Source: Paenibacillus sp. USDA918EY (GTDB lineage Bacteria; Bacillota; Bacilli; Paenibacillales; Paenibacillaceae). From it: a DNA stretch of 64,000 nt. The translations under genes were made by a program, and so were the position numbers. Location: contig NZ_WTWY01000002.1 in the NCBI RefSeq assembly GCF_009870825.1, positions 727,258 to 791,257 of the forward strand, written 5' to 3'. Each line of letters starts with the position of its first letter. Within the stretch, counting starts at the first letter, position 1. Below are positions 29,039 through 39,247 of the stretch, piece by piece. The notes beneath the pieces were generated by a model. The model was not told the DNA's origin and did no database searches. It was given only the letters and a program-made list of their open reading frames with translations.

Positions 29039-29845
29039 TTAAATCGGCAGCATTTTGTGCTTTTTCTGCCCTTTGCCGCGGTTCAAAATAAACTGCGCGA
29101 GCAGGATCAGCACGACGCTGACCAAAATCAGCAGCGTACACAGCGCGTTGATCTCAGGCGAGATCCCCCGCTTGACCTGGCCGTAAATATAGATCGGCAG
29201 CGTGGTTGAACTCGGACCCGCCACGAAAAAGCTGACCATAAAATCGTCAAGGGACATCGTAAAGGCGATCAGTGCGCCCGATATGATGCCCGGCATCATT
29301 TGCGGCAGTGTCACGTAACGGAAGGTCTTCCAGCCGGTCGCTCCAAGGTCGGCGGCAGCTTCCTCAAGCTGGCGGCCCATGCCTGCGAGCCGCGCGGTCA
29401 CGACCACGTACACGTAGGACATGCTGAACGTAATATGGGCAATGATGACCGTCGCCTTGCCGAGCGGTATATGCATTTGGCTGAACAGCACCAGAAGCGA
29501 CAAGCCCATGATAATGTCGGGAATGACGACGGGCAGGTACATCAGGCCGTTCATGCCGCCTTTCCAGCGTTTGCCCACGTTCCGGAGCGACAGAGCCGCC
29601 AGCGTCCCGAGCAGCGTCGCCGCGATCGTCGAAATGACGGCAACCGTCAAGCTGTTCGTGAGCGCCTCCATGACATGCCGGTTCTCCAGCAGCGAGGTAT
29701 ACCACTCAAAGGTAAATCCTTTCCAGTCCCCGCTCAATCTCGTATTGTTAAAGGAATACACGATGATGAGCAGAATCGGCACATAAATAAAAATCAGCAG
29801 CAGCAGCGAATGAAGCCCCAAGAGGGGATGGCTTTTCTTTTTCAT
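29039..29845 (-). CDS. potC: Spermidine/putrescine ABC transporter permease PotC
   Basis: One of two membrane subunits of the polyamine importer. 268 residues with six membrane helices (first at about 10-30, LHSLLLLIFIYVPILLIIVY) and the EAA coupling loop EEAAADLGATGWKTFRYVTL that docks on PotA. It overlaps the potB stop by ATGA, a sign of coupled translation. Substrate assignment rests on the PotABCD set as a whole. Confidence 0.95.
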   Translation of the reverse strand: MKKKSHPLLGLHSLLLLIFIYVPILLIIVYSFNNTRLSGDWKGFTFEWYTSLLENRHVMEALTNSLTVAVISTIAATLLGTLAALSLRNVGKRWKGGMNGLMYLPVVIPDIIMGLSLLVLFSQMHIPLGKATVIIAHITFSMSYVYVVVTARLAGMGRQLEEAAADLGATGWKTFRYVTLPQMMPGIISGALIAFTMSLDDFMVSFFVAGPSSTTLPIYIYGQVKRGISPEINALCTLLILVSVVLILLAQFILNRGKGQKKHKMLPI

Positions 29846-30693
29846 GCGGTCCCCTCCTTTGCGCGATCCGCCCTGGACTGCATGGCCCGGTTAAACAACA
29901 GGATCAAAATCAGCGACGTGATCACGAAAATAATGGACAAGGCCGAACCGAACGGCCAGTTCCGCGCCCCTAAATACTGCGACTGGATGATGTTGCTGAT
30001 CATCATCGATTTGGCGCCGCCCAAAATGTCCGTTACGACGAACATCCCCGACGTAGAGACGAATACGAGCACGCAGCCCGTCATGATGCCCGATTTGCTT
30101 TGGGGCAGCGTAATATGGCGGAACGCCCTCCAGCGCGTCGCCCCGAGGTCGCTGGCGGCGTCCAGCAGCCGCTTGTCCATCTGCTCGAGCGCCACGTAAA
30201 TCGGCAGTACCATAAACGGAATGAAGTTGTACACCATGCCGAGCAGCACCGCTCCTTTGGTGTACAGCATCTGCAGCGGCTCGTCGATCCAGCCGAAATG
30301 CAGCAGCAGCGAATTGACGATGCCCTGCGTCCGCAGCAGGAGCACCCATGCGTAGGTGCGGATCAGGAAATTGATCCAAAACGGTATCGTGATCAGGACA
30401 AGTCCCCACGTTTGAATTTTAGGCGTTGCATTCGCAATGTAATAAGCCAGCGGATAGCTGACCAGCAGGCAGATGACCGTCGTTACGACGGACAGGACGA
30501 GCGTGTCCCAATAAATCCCGAGATACAGCGAGTCGAAAAAGGTTTTGTATCCCGTCAGGCTGAATTGAAAGACAACATTGCCCAGCGTGTCGCGGCTTAA
30601 AAACGAAACGACCACCACGATCAGCATCGGAACCAGCAAAAACAACGCTACCCAAAGCAGTACGGGTATCATCAAAAATTTCGATTTGTTCAT
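29842..30693 (-). CDS. potB: Spermidine/putrescine ABC transporter permease PotB
   Basis: Second membrane subunit, 283 residues, six helices (first LLWVALFLLVPMLIVVVVSF) and the coupling loop LLDAASDLGATRWRAFRHIT. Start is the ATG at 30693 ([10 protein letters not shown]), which overlaps the potA stop as ATGA; a longer frame from 30756 lies inside potA. It forms the channel with PotC. Confidence 0.95.
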   Translation of the reverse strand: MNKSKFLMIPVLLWVALFLLVPMLIVVVVSFLSRDTLGNVVFQFSLTGYKTFFDSLYLGIYWDTLVLSVVTTVICLLVSYPLAYYIANATPKIQTWGLVLITIPFWINFLIRTYAWVLLLRTQGIVNSLLLHFGWIDEPLQMLYTKGAVLLGMVYNFIPFMVLPIYVALEQMDKRLLDAASDLGATRWRAFRHITLPQSKSGIMTGCVLVFVSTSGMFVVTDILGGAKSMMISNIIQSQYLGARNWPFGSALSIIFVITSLILILLFNRAMQSRADRAKEGTA

Positions 30694-31658
30694 GCCCCGA
30701 TGATCACCTCGTCCTTCGGACTCCAGTTCACCCCGATCCGGTCGCCGATCTGCCACGGCCTTTCATCGGTAAAATCAAGCGCGATCGTCACCGTCATCGG
30801 CTCCTGGTCCAGATGAACCGTCAGCTTATGCACGTTGCCGAGGTACAGGACATCCTGAATGACGCCCGTCACGCGCGCGCCTTCCGTCTCCCGTACGGGG
30901 CGGAGCTTCTCGGGACGCACGGCAAAAAGCCCTTCACTCGAAGAAAAGATGTTATTTTCCCCTACAAAGGTTGCGGCAAACAACGTTTTTGGCGTTGCGT
31001 AAATTTCTCTTGGCGTTCCGACCTGCTCGACCCGTCCGCCGTTCATGATGACGATCCGGTCGGACAGCATCATCGCTTCCTCTTGGTCATGCGTCACATA
31101 GACAAACGTGATGCCCAGCGAACGCTGCAAATGTTTCAGCTCGGACTGCAGGTTTTTGCGAAGCTGCAGGTCAAGCGCTCCAAGCGGCTCGTCCAGCAGC
31201 AGCACCTTCGGCTTGTTGGCGATGGCGCGCGCGATGGCGACCCGCTGCTGCTGTCCGCCCGAAAGCTGGTGCGGATAACGCGAAGTCAGCGCCGTCAGCT
31301 GCGTCATCGCCACCGCTTCCTGAATCCGTTTCTTCTGTTCGTCTTTCGGTATTTTTTTCATTTTCAGTCCGAAAGCAATATTCTCTTCAACCGTCATGTG
31401 CGGAAACAGCGCGTAGTGCTGGAATACAAGATTCAAATCCCGCTGGTTCGGCGGAAGATTGGTTACATTCTGGCCTGCCAAAACGACGTCGCCATGGGTC
31501 GGTTGCTCGAAACCCGCAATCATGCGAAGAATGGTCGTCTTGCCGCAGCCGCTGGGACCGAGCAGAGTCAGGAACTCTCCCTCCTCGATCTTCAGTGACA
31601 GCGGATGCACAACGATTTGTCCGTCAAAATGCTTTTCAATCTGGACAAGGTCAATCAA
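30690..31658 (-). CDS. potA: Spermidine/putrescine ABC transporter ATPase PotA
   Basis: Energises polyamine uptake. The 322-residue product has Walker [10 protein letters not shown] (about 35-43), the signature [18 protein letters not shown], Walker [13 protein letters not shown] and switch histidine [11 protein letters not shown], then a C-terminal TOBE domain (VRPEKLRPV). Start codon is TTG at 31658 after AGGGGG; no in-frame ATG is nearby. First gene of potABCD. Two minus-strand terminators lie upstream, so the promoter must be just before the gene, but I could not pick it out. Confidence 0.95.
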   Translation of the reverse strand: MIDLVQIEKHFDGQIVVHPLSLKIEEGEFLTLLGPSGCGKTTILRMIAGFEQPTHGDVVLAGQNVTNLPPNQRDLNLVFQHYALFPHMTVEENIAFGLKMKKIPKDEQKKRIQEAVAMTQLTALTSRYPHQLSGGQQQRVAIARAIANKPKVLLLDEPLGALDLQLRKNLQSELKHLQRSLGITFVYVTHDQEEAMMLSDRIVIMNGGRVEQVGTPREIYATPKTLFAATFVGENNIFSSSEGLFAVRPEKLRPVRETEGARVTGVIQDVLYLGNVHKLTVHLDQEPMTVTIALDFTDERPWQIGDRIGVNWSPKDEVIIGA

Positions 31659-31738
31659 AGTGCATTACCCCCTATCTTATGCTTCAGGATTCCTGGAATC
31701 CGGCTTTTTTGCAAAAATAACGAAAACAATACACACTA

Positions 31739-31770
31739 AGAAAAAAAAGCCATATCCATGGGTATGGCTT
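31739..31770 (-). terminator. Terminator hairpin upstream of potA
   Basis: AAGCCATA (31747-31754) pairs with TATGGCTT (31763-31770), with eight T next on the minus strand. Together with the hairpin at 31931 it isolates potA from the SIMPL-domain gene. It is only about 80 bases before potA, so it could also be a leader attenuator of the pot operon. Confidence 0.75.
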
Positions 31771-31930
31771 ACCAGGCTTAAACGATTCATATCAAGGAGT
31801 TTGCCGGATCTTCCGGCAGTACCCTGCGAAGTACAGAAATTCGCATATTCACTATACCGTTTTTTCCTCTTGGGTACAACACTTTTCTATAGGATTCGAC
31901 AGGAAAAAGCTACATATGTGCATTTCACGC

Positions 31931-31982
31931 AAAAACCGCCCGACTCCGGGCGAGCCGTTCGGGCTCCTTCGGAATCGGGCGG
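31931..31982 (-). terminator. Rho-independent terminator of the SIMPL-domain gene
   Basis: CCGCCCGA (31936-31943) pairs with TCGGGCGG (31975-31982), with a further stem inside, and five T follow on the minus strand. Confidence 0.88.
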
Positions 31983-32003
31983 CTGGTTTCTGGAAAGCCG
32001 CTT

Positions 32004-32756
32004 TTATTTCAGTTCGTATTGCACGCTGAGCTGCGTCGACACCTTCACTTCGCCTGGGGAGACCGACGTGGAGTTGCCTGCATCAGCTGTCGCAAGGGAG
32101 TCCATTTTGGCATTCGTGAAGACGACCGGATTGCCTACATCCCCTTGGCTGACAACGAGCACCATGCCGAGCTGACGTTTGGCTGCTTTGGCAATGGCGC
32201 CGGCTTTCAGGTCAGCGTTGGCCATCGCTTTTTGAATGACCTGCTCTTCAAATTGGTCACGGTTTTCGACCGAGAAAGTGACATTATCGATGCTGTTCGC
32301 TCCGGCGTTCGAAGCATCGTCCAGCAGCTTGCCCACCTTGGACAGATCGCGGTAAGAAACTTGAAGCGTATGATGCGCCGTGTATCCTTTTACTTTCTGG
32401 CCATCCTTATCATTGTAAACGTAATTCGGCTGCACGTAGAAAGACACGCTTTGAATGTCCTTGTCCGCGATTTTCCACGTGTTTTTCAGCAGGTCGGTAA
32501 TTTTCTGGATTTTTTCGGCGTTCGCCTTTTGCGCGCTTTGGGCCGTTTCCGCCTGGGTGTCTACGCCAATCGATAAATACGCGATATCCGGCTTAACCGA
32601 AATTTCGCCTTTACCGACAACGTTGACGACGTTGCGCTGCACATCCTGATCCGCATAAGCGGTGGAAACTCCCGTGATGCCGGTCACGCCGGCCCCTCCT
32701 ACGAGCAAAGCTCCTGCAATCAGCACCGAACCTACAGGTTTGATCCATTTTTTCAT
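32004..32756 (-). CDS. Exported SIMPL-domain protein
   Basis: A 250-residue secreted or surface protein. Signal peptide about 1-34 (GSVLIAGALLVGGAGVTGIT, cleavage after AYA). The rest is a SIMPL (DUF541) domain: VVGKGEISVKPDIAYLSIGV at the start, IQSVSFYVQPNYVY, VSYRDLSKVGKLLDDASNAG and KAMANADLKAGAIAKAAKR. SIMPL proteins assemble into oligomeric rings in known cases; function in Gram-positive bacteria is unclear. Start is ATG 32756 with GGAGG nine bases upstream. Single-gene unit. Confidence 0.92.
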   Translation of the reverse strand: MKKWIKPVGSVLIAGALLVGGAGVTGITGVSTAYADQDVQRNVVNVVGKGEISVKPDIAYLSIGVDTQAETAQSAQKANAEKIQKITDLLKNTWKIADKDIQSVSFYVQPNYVYNDKDGQKVKGYTAHHTLQVSYRDLSKVGKLLDDASNAGANSIDNVTFSVENRDQFEEQVIQKAMANADLKAGAIAKAAKRQLGMVLVVSQGDVGNPVVFTNAKMDSLATADAGNSTSVSPGEVKVSTQLSVQYELK

Positions 32757-32945
32757 TTTCGTTGACCTCCTCGTCATAATCGAACAGTATTCCCAGGCGA
32801 CGCCCGATGTTTCCGTTCACCTGATTTGTCTTCTAGACGAGCGAAGGGGTGGAAAATGTTGCAGGTAGTCAATCACTTTTTTTTTAGATTTTTGCGGATT
32901 TTAAAAACGCTTTTCCCAGCAAACTGCGGCCCGGCAAAAAAGGCC

Positions 32946-34460
32946 TTAAACAAGCTCCTTCAGGCTGCCCTGCGCTTTCTTGATGTTTTCCAGGCTGTTT
33001 TCATTGTTGCTGAGCAGCGATTGAAGCGTCGCCGTCAGTTCTTCCATAGCTGCGGAGGTCTGTTCGTTTACGGAGGCCAAATGCGTCGTGGACTCGTCGA
33101 TCGAACCGGAAAATGCGGCAATTTCGCGGATGTTTCCGCGGTAGCCGTTCGAAACCTTCAGGAGTCCCGCCACCGACTGCTCGATGGACCGGAAGGCTTC
33201 CAGCGTCTCTTCCGTCAGAATGCTGCTTTTTTGCATCCGCTCCGCGACCTGTCCCATGCGACCGATCGTTTCGGCCATCAGAACGGAGAAGCCGCCCATT
33301 TCCGACTGGATTTTCTCCGCCGAGCCCGATGCCACTTCGGCCAGCTTGCGGATCTCTTTAGCCACCACGGCAAAACCGGCCCCGTGCTCGCCCGCCCGGG
33401 CGGCTTCGATGCTGGCGTTCAAGGACAGCAGGTTCGTTTGATTTGCGATTTCCGAAATGGTATGGCTGAATTCCGATGTCCGGTGTACCCGTTCCGTCAA
33501 GCTTTGAATGTCGGCGGACATGGCGTCGATCTGCTGCTTGAAGTCCATGATCGCCTCATGAAGCAGCTCGACCTTGTCTTTGCCGAACTCCGACAGCCGG
33601 TTCGTTTCGTCCGTTTGCGCAAGCAGCGTTTCGGTGGAGTCGGTCATTTGCTTGACCATCATGTCCATCTGCTTCACCGATTCGTTGATGGCATAAGTCG
33701 AGTCGGCCTGTCCCGAAGCGCCGCTTGAAATTTCCTGGAATGCAACGTTCATCTCTTCGAAAGAAGCCATATTGTCTTCCACGCCATGCGTAATTTCGGC
33801 CATGTTGCCCGTAACCAGCGTCACATGCTCCATCAGCCGCTCCCTTTGTTCCTTCTGCTCGCCCAGCAAGCGTTCGCTTTGCTCCCGCGCATCCCTTGTT
33901 TTTTTCACCAGTGTATTGTTCAGTCGCAGCAAAAGAATGACCATAACCGATACGATGGCCATCATCATAATCGCGGATTGACCGTCCCGGGTCGGCATTT
34001 CGATGCCGGTGTCGGCAGTTACCAAATAGATCGTAACGATTAGCGAAAATAGGATGGAAATTGAAGTGATGACGAGCCGAAGCGTGATGAGCGCGAGAAT
34101 GATCAGGTAATACGCAGCGAAAAGGGTTGCGAGCGTAGGCAATACAAACGTCTGAATGGCGATGTTCACGGCCATGCCGAGTACGCTTAGATAGGCGATG
34201 TGGCGAATGTGTTTTTTTCGAAAATGAAAATAAGCAAAAGCGACGAGCGACAGGATATTGATCAATAATCCCAGATTCGGCCAGCTGAATATGCGGCTTC
34301 CATCCATCGTCGTGAACGCAAAAAAAGCCGAGATCGCAGCCGCCACCAGCAAAACGCGGTTCCTGTCATGAATGTCTTTTTCTTCGAACGATTTGGCTTT
34401 GGTTAAGTCCGGGCCCTCTCCTGAACCGGTTAGCCCTTGTTGATTTCTCCATTTCCCCAT
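32946..34460 (-). CDS. Methyl-accepting chemotaxis protein without a periplasmic-type sensor loop
   Basis: A 504-residue receptor. After about 35 polar residues come six closely spaced membrane helices (about 37-185), with no sizeable extracellular ligand domain; this is a membrane-embedded sensor architecture. A coiled coil follows ([17 protein letters not shown]) and then the signalling domain with the hairpin tip [20 protein letters not shown] and [21 protein letters not shown]. It should report to CheA/CheW. AAAGGAG is ten bases before the ATG. A SigD-like promoter lies upstream, consistent with the motility regulon. Ligand unknown; a membrane or energy signal is plausible. Confidence 0.93.
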   Translation of the reverse strand: MGKWRNQQGLTGSGEGPDLTKAKSFEEKDIHDRNRVLLVAAAISAFFAFTTMDGSRIFSWPNLGLLINILSLVAFAYFHFRKKHIRHIAYLSVLGMAVNIAIQTFVLPTLATLFAAYYLIILALITLRLVITSISILFSLIVTIYLVTADTGIEMPTRDGQSAIMMMAIVSVMVILLLRLNNTLVKKTRDAREQSERLLGEQKEQRERLMEHVTLVTGNMAEITHGVEDNMASFEEMNVAFQEISSGASGQADSTYAINESVKQMDMMVKQMTDSTETLLAQTDETNRLSEFGKDKVELLHEAIMDFKQQIDAMSADIQSLTERVHRTSEFSHTISEIANQTNLLSLNASIEAARAGEHGAGFAVVAKEIRKLAEVASGSAEKIQSEMGGFSVLMAETIGRMGQVAERMQKSSILTEETLEAFRSIEQSVAGLLKVSNGYRGNIREIAAFSGSIDESTTHLASVNEQTSAAMEELTATLQSLLSNNENSLENIKKAQGSLKELV

Positions 34461-34533
34461 ACCTTCGGTGACTCCTTTATCTCGATATTTGCCAAAAGAG
34501 CGAGCTTCACCCTGAAAGTGCAGCTATAGTATG

Positions 34534-34560
34534 ATATCGGCTGGGATGTCACTATTTGTA
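34534..34560 (-). promoter_or_regulatory. SigD (motility sigma) promoter candidate
   Basis: Minus strand: TACA (34557-34560), 15-base spacer, GCCGATAT (34534-34541). The SigD consensus is TAAA-N15-GCCGATAA, so only two positions differ. It lies about 75 bases before the chemotaxis-receptor gene. Confidence 0.7.
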
Positions 34561-34599
34561 AGGGAAATTGGAAAATGTGAATTTTTTCTGAAAATGCAA

Positions 34600-34634
34600 A
34601 ACAGCCTTCTCTTCAAAACTGAAGAAAGGGCTGT
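34600..34634 (-). terminator. Terminator after crh
   Basis: ACAGCC pairs with GGCTGT and CTTCA with TGAAG around a short loop; a few T follow on the minus strand. It ends the glcK/rapZ-yvcK-whiA-crh transcript. Confidence 0.75.
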
Positions 34635-34690
34635 GCTTTTAGGGAAACATCCGCAGACGGATCCTCCCTAACCGTTATGAATCAATCGTT

Positions 34691-34960
34691 TTATTGGTTT
34701 TCGAGTTCTTCTTTGCCGACAAGGCTGACTAAAGCGTTTACAGCCTGATCTGCGTCCGCGCCTTCGGCACTGATGATAATTTCCGTACCCGAACTGATTG
34801 CAAGGCTCATAATTCCCATGATACTCTTGGCATTCACTTTTTTATCATCTTTTTCCACGAAAATTTCGGACGAGTATTTATTCGCTTCTTGGACGAACAA
34901 TGCTGCCGGCCTTGCATGTAGACCCGTTTTCAGGCGGACGACTACCGGATGCTTTGTCAT
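34691..34960 (-). CDS. crh: Crh/HPr-like phosphocarrier protein with His15
   Basis: An 89-residue HPr-fold protein. Ser46 in NAKSIMGIMSLA is the target of HPr kinase (gene at 58.6 kb), used with CcpA in carbon catabolite control. Sequence around it (VRLKTGL, RPAALFVQEANKY, VEKDDKKVNAKS) is of the Crh subfamily and the location next to whiA-yvcK-rapZ is the Crh locus. However residue 15 is His (GLHARPA), whereas B. subtilis Crh has Gln there and cannot carry PTS phosphate. Start is ATG 34960; upstream codons to 34999 precede the ribosome site AAGGGGG. Confidence 0.92.
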   Translation of the reverse strand: MTKHPVVVRLKTGLHARPAALFVQEANKYSSEIFVEKDDKKVNAKSIMGIMSLAISSGTEIIISAEGADADQAVNALVSLVGKEELENQ

Positions 34961-35054
34961 GGAAACCTTACCCCCTTTAGAAATCTGCATAGTTCTCATA
35001 ACATATTTGGTAACATTATAACATTATAACATGAACGACACTAGAAGAAAAAAA

Positions 35055-35984
35055 CTAGCCGTTCCGAATCTTCTCAGCCATCTCGTCGATCTTCCGCAGC
35101 CGGTGGTTGACCCCCGATTTGCTGACCGTTCCCTTCAGCAGCTCCCCGACTTCCTTCAGGTTCATGTCCGGATGCGCGAGGCGGATTTCGGCCACCTCCC
35201 GCAGCTTGTCGGGCAGGTTTTCAAGGCCCACTTCCTTCTGCAGAAGCTTAATGTTGTCGATTTGCCGGACGGCGGCCCCGATCGTTTTGTTCAAATTAGC
35301 CGTTTCGCAGTTGACGATCCGGTTGACCGAATTGCGCATGTCGCGCATGATCCGGACGTCCTCAAATTTGAACAGCGCTTGATGCGCCCCGATCAGGCTT
35401 AAAAATTCGATGATTTTTTCGCCTTCCTTAATGTACAGGACGAATCCTTTCTTGCGTTCGATGAAACGGGCATTCAGCTGAAATTCATTCGCCAGATCCA
35501 CCAGCGCCCCGCAATGCTCTTCGTACATAGAGGAAATCTCCAGGTGGTAGGAGGAGCCCTCCGGATTGTTCACCGAACCCCCGGCCATAAACGCTCCGCG
35601 CAGATACGCGCGCTTGCAGCAGTTCTTTTTGACCAGATCGGGGTCGATGTCCGTGCGGAACAAAAAGCCCTCCGAAACAATCCTCAGCTCTTTCAGTATT
35701 TCCTGAACGCGGGCCGGAATACGGACAATGTACACATTATTTTTTTTCAAGCGCATTTTTTTGCGGACAAGCAGCTCGGTATGGGCCTGAAAATGCTTTT
35801 TGATCAGCGTGTAGATCCGTCTGGCAATCGCCGCATTTTCCGTCGAAATATCCAGAATGACCTTCTTGTTCGAAAGCTGAACAGCCCCGTTCATGCGGAT
35901 TAGTGCCGACAACTCGGCCTTTTCGCAGCAGGCGTCTGCTTCGATCATGGTCAATTCTTTTTTCGTCAGCGCCGCAAACGACAC
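35055..35984 (-). CDS. whiA: WhiA, DNA-binding sporulation/division regulator
   Basis: 309 residues: an N-terminal LAGLIDADG-homing-endonuclease-like domain ([38 protein letters not shown] in two pieces, to about 200) that has lost nuclease function, and a C-terminal helix-turn-helix ([37 protein letters not shown]). In Bacillus it affects cell division and chromosome segregation. Start is GTG 35984 ([11 protein letters not shown]), with AGAGGTG six bases upstream and overlapping the yvcK stop region. Downstream of yvcK, upstream of crh. Confidence 0.96.
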   Translation of the reverse strand: MSFAALTKKELTMIEADACCEKAELSALIRMNGAVQLSNKKVILDISTENAAIARRIYTLIKKHFQAHTELLVRKKMRLKKNNVYIVRIPARVQEILKELRIVSEGFLFRTDIDPDLVKKNCCKRAYLRGAFMAGGSVNNPEGSSYHLEISSMYEEHCGALVDLANEFQLNARFIERKKGFVLYIKEGEKIIEFLSLIGAHQALFKFEDVRIMRDMRNSVNRIVNCETANLNKTIGAAVRQIDNIKLLQKEVGLENLPDKLREVAEIRLAHPDMNLKEVGELLKGTVSKSGVNHRLRKIDEMAEKIRNG

Positions 35985-35989
35985 GGGTC

Positions 35990-36991
35990 TCACCTCTTTC
36001 GTAAAATCCAGTCCTGTACCAGCTGGTAAATATGCCGGCTCAGCTTGTCGGCGTCATGCCGAAGATACGTCCGGAACAGCACCAGCGTATCGGCAATGAC
36101 CTTGTACCCGAGGCTTGTGACCTCGTCGTAGTCCAGTTCGACCGGCTTGGCGCCCTTTTCGGCGTATTTATCCTGAACCTGCGGAGGAATGTCTCCGCTA
36201 TTAACAATAACATAATCGAATAAGTGCTTGCCAACATGATCGTAAATCGCCTGAAGATGGTCGCTGACGGTATAGCCGTCCGTTTCTCCGGGCTGGGTCA
36301 TGACGTTGCACACGAAAATTTTGATGGCTTCCGACGCCATCACGGCCTCCGCCAGCTTGGGAACCAACAGATTCGGCAGAATGCTGGTGTACAAGCTGCC
36401 CGGACCGATCAAAATGGCATCCGCCTCTTCGATCGCCGCTACCGCCTCCGGCAGCGGTTCGACCTCCGAAGGTTCAAGAAACACCCGCTTGATCCGTCCC
36501 CCCGCTTCGGGAATCTTCGATTCCCCCGTGACGATTATGCCGTCTTCCATTTCCGCCGACAGCACCACCGCTTCATCCGCTGCAGGCAGCACGCGCCCGC
36601 GCACGGCAAATACGCGGCTCAGTTCCCGCACTGCCGTGACAAAGTCTCCGCTGATGTCCGTCATCGCCGCCAGAATCAGGTTGCCGAGGCTGTGCCCGGC
36701 AAGTCCCGAGCCGCTGCTAAACCGGTATCTCATCATTTCCGACATGAGCGGCTCGACATCGGCCAGCGCCGTCAATACGTTGCGGATATCTCCCGGCGGC
36801 GGCATCTGCAGCTCGCTGCGGAGAATGCCGGAACTGCCCCCGTCATCCGCCACGGTGACGATGGCCGTGATGTCCAGCGGCATTTCCTTCAAGCCCCGCA
36901 GCATGACGGACAAGCCGGTTCCCCCGCCCATGACGACGATCCGCGGACGCTCTCTTTTTTGTACAGCCACGCTCATCACTTCCACTCTCAT
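35990..36991 (-). CDS. yvcK: YvcK/GlmR (CofD-like) UDP-sugar-binding regulator
   Basis: 333 residues of the CofD/UPF0052 fold: [40 protein letters not shown] and [14 protein letters not shown] are the nucleotide-sugar-binding landmarks. In B. subtilis the protein (GlmR) binds UDP-GlcNAc, stimulates GlmS and is needed on gluconeogenic carbon. Its ATG at 36991 overlaps the rapZ stop; an alternative ATG at 36976 gives [11 protein letters not shown] and is equally credible. Part of rapZ-yvcK-whiA-crh. Confidence 0.95.
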   Translation of the reverse strand: MRVEVMSVAVQKRERPRIVVMGGGTGLSVMLRGLKEMPLDITAIVTVADDGGSSGILRSELQMPPPGDIRNVLTALADVEPLMSEMMRYRFSSGSGLAGHSLGNLILAAMTDISGDFVTAVRELSRVFAVRGRVLPAADEAVVLSAEMEDGIIVTGESKIPEAGGRIKRVFLEPSEVEPLPEAVAAIEEADAILIGPGSLYTSILPNLLVPKLAEAVMASEAIKIFVCNVMTQPGETDGYTVSDHLQAIYDHVGKHLFDYVIVNSGDIPPQVQDKYAEKGAKPVELDYDEVTSLGYKVIADTLVLFRTYLRHDADKLSRHIYQLVQDWILRKR

Positions 36992-37890
36992 TAATTCCGG
37001 TCACGTTCAGAATCCCGGTGGCTGACCGAAACCGACTCCGTTTCGCTGGTCCCCAGCATTTTGCCCAAATACTCGGCAATAGCTACCGAACGGTGTTTCC
37101 CGCCGGTGCATCCGATGCCGATAATCACCTGGCTTTTGCCTTCCTTCCGGTACTGCGGGATCAAAAAATGGAGCATATCCAAAAGCTTCGTCAGAAACGC
37201 CTGGGTCTCAGGCCATTTCATCACGTAATCATATACTTCGCTGTCCTGCCCGGTCCGCGGCCGCAAATTTTCCACGTAGTGGGGATTCGGGAGGAAGCGG
37301 ACGTCGAACACCAAATCGGCGTCGATCGGAATGCCGTATTTGAAGCCGAACGAAGTGATGTTCACGGAAAGCGTGTTGCCCTCCAGATGGGAAAATCGCG
37401 AAATGATTTTTTCCTTCAGCTGGCCCGGCTTCATGGTGCTGGTATCAAGCACGACGGTGGCCGAGCTTTTCAGCTCCTCCAGCATCTTGCGTTCCAGACG
37501 GATGCCGTCGAGCGGCATACCTTCCGGGGCAAGCGGATGCCGGCGCCGGCTTTCCTTATAGCGCTGCACAAGCACCGAGTCGGTCGCTTCGAGAAACAAT
37601 ATTTCGCAATGGATCGTAAAATGGTCCTTGATATAATTCAAGGATTCGGATAATGCCGTAAAAAATTCGCGCCCGCGCAGGTCGATGACCAGCGCCACCT
37701 TGGCGATTTTTCCTTTGGATTGTTCGATCAATTCGGCGAATTTCGGGATCAGCACGGGAGGCAGATTGTCGACGCAAAAAAATCCGAGATCCTCCATGCT
37801 GCGTACCGCCAGCGTCTTTCCGGCGCCCGACATGCCCGTGACAATGATCAGGGTGGCCATGCCAGTTGCGTTATTTTCACCCTCGAGCAT
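36991..37890 (-). CDS. rapZ: RapZ-family RNase adapter / nucleotide-binding protein
   Basis: 299 residues. Walker A GMSGAGKT lies near residues 18-25, then [11 protein letters not shown] and [10 protein letters not shown]. The C-terminal domain has [25 protein letters not shown] and [17 protein letters not shown], the family's metabolite-binding part. In E. coli RapZ controls GlmS through small RNA decay; Firmicute homologues (YvcJ) bind nucleotides and affect competence. Start is ATG 37890, eight bases after GGGAGG; the frame extends upstream to 37947 without support. Confidence 0.95.
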   Translation of the reverse strand: MLEGENNATGMATLIIVTGMSGAGKTLAVRSMEDLGFFCVDNLPPVLIPKFAELIEQSKGKIAKVALVIDLRGREFFTALSESLNYIKDHFTIHCEILFLEATDSVLVQRYKESRRRHPLAPEGMPLDGIRLERKMLEELKSSATVVLDTSTMKPGQLKEKIISRFSHLEGNTLSVNITSFGFKYGIPIDADLVFDVRFLPNPHYVENLRPRTGQDSEVYDYVMKWPETQAFLTKLLDMLHFLIPQYRKEGKSQVIIGIGCTGGKHRSVAIAEYLGKMLGTSETESVSVSHRDSERDRN

Positions 37891-38012
37891 CAGCTTTCCC
37901 TCCCTTGGTTTGGTACTTGCGGACAGCGGGAAACGGGCTGTCTCCACGCAGACCCTGCCTCGGGTTCAATACCCGCTTTCCTTGCGCTTCCTTTCGAAAT
38001 CGGTCCGTGATC

Positions 38013-38963
38013 CTACGAGCGGAGCAGCAGCCCGGCCGCACCTACGACGCCCGCATCATTGCCAAGCTGCGCAGGGATGATCGATACGCCCTTCTGCAGC
38101 GGTTCAGGCGTCAATTTGGCGAATACCTCGCGCACTTCGTTGAACAGAATATCTCCCGCTTTCGATACGCCGCCGCCTACGATGAACACTTCCGGATTGA
38201 GCGTAGCCGCAACGGCCGCCATCGCTTTGCCCAGATAGAAGGCTGCACGCTTCACGATGCGCAGCGCCACCTCGTCTCCGGCTTTGGCCGCATCGAATAC
38301 TTCCTTCGCTGCGATTTTCGTCTCCAGCGCCAAGGACGTGCGGTCCCCGCGTTCGACGGCATCCTTGGCCATGCGGATAATGCCCGTCGCCGAAGATACG
38401 GTCTCCAGGCATCCCATCTTGCCGCAGCCGCATTGAATGGCTTCCAGGTCCGGAACGACGGAAATGTGACCCAGCTCGCCGGCCAGACCGGAAAAGCCCT
38501 GATAGATTTTACCGTTGATAATGATGCCGCCGCCTACGCCGGTACCGAGCGTATAGCACACGCAGTTGTCGACTCCCCGTCCCGCGCCGCTCCACGCTTC
38601 CCCGAGCGCGGCAACGTTGGCGTCGTTGTCTATTTTGATAGGCTTGCCGATTTTTTCTTCCAGAATAGCACGAATCGGCACATCGCGGAAACCTACGTTT
38701 GGTGCAAAGATGATGATCCCTTCACGGACATTGGTAAAGCCGGCAACCCCCGCGCCTACACCCGCAAGCTGGTCCCAGCTGTATGGGGACTGGTCAACAA
38801 TATGACGCACATATTTCTCGATATTACCGATGACAACATCTACGCCTTTTTCCGTTTCTGTAGGTCCTTCATACGTTTGAATTAGCTGTCCTGATTGATT
38901 GCAGATGCCGACCTTAATGGCGGTTCCTCCTAAATCGACACCAACGTAGATTTGCTCAGACAT
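38013..38963 (-). CDS. glcK: ROK-family glucokinase
   Basis: Phosphorylates glucose that enters outside the PTS. 316 residues with the ATP site GVDLGGTAIKVGI, sugar-binding ENDANVAAL-like stretch (KIDNDANVAALGEAWSGAG), the glycine-rich TLGTGVGGGIIINGKIYQG, and the ROK zinc site CGCGKMGCLE. AAGGTGG is eight bases before the ATG at 38963; a start three codons earlier is inside that spacing. It lies 122 bases upstream of rapZ on the same strand, so it could be co-transcribed with rapZ-yvcK-whiA-crh. Confidence 0.95.
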   Translation of the reverse strand: MSEQIYVGVDLGGTAIKVGICNQSGQLIQTYEGPTETEKGVDVVIGNIEKYVRHIVDQSPYSWDQLAGVGAGVAGFTNVREGIIIFAPNVGFRDVPIRAILEEKIGKPIKIDNDANVAALGEAWSGAGRGVDNCVCYTLGTGVGGGIIINGKIYQGFSGLAGELGHISVVPDLEAIQCGCGKMGCLETVSSATGIIRMAKDAVERGDRTSLALETKIAAKEVFDAAKAGDEVALRIVKRAAFYLGKAMAAVAATLNPEVFIVGGGVSKAGDILFNEVREVFAKLTPEPLQKGVSIIPAQLGNDAGVVGAAGLLLRS

Positions 38964-39247
38964 GTTACAAGCCACCTTTTTTCCTTGAATAATAGTTTGC
39001 TCCTACTGTACCCACTATAATTGAAGCCTACCTATCGGTCAAGAGATGTGAGAACTGTCACAAACAGCCCGGAGTGCCCGTTTTTCGGGCAAAGTCGGCC
39101 ATTCGAACCGTCCCTCTGCCCTATGTTGCCCCTCCTTCGACATGACATCTGTCACATGCTTTTGATGACAGCATACACTAACCGGCCCGGCCTTGTGACG
39201 ATAGAATGGAAGCAAGAGGAAATTGGGTCCGAAAGGAACAAAGCAAA

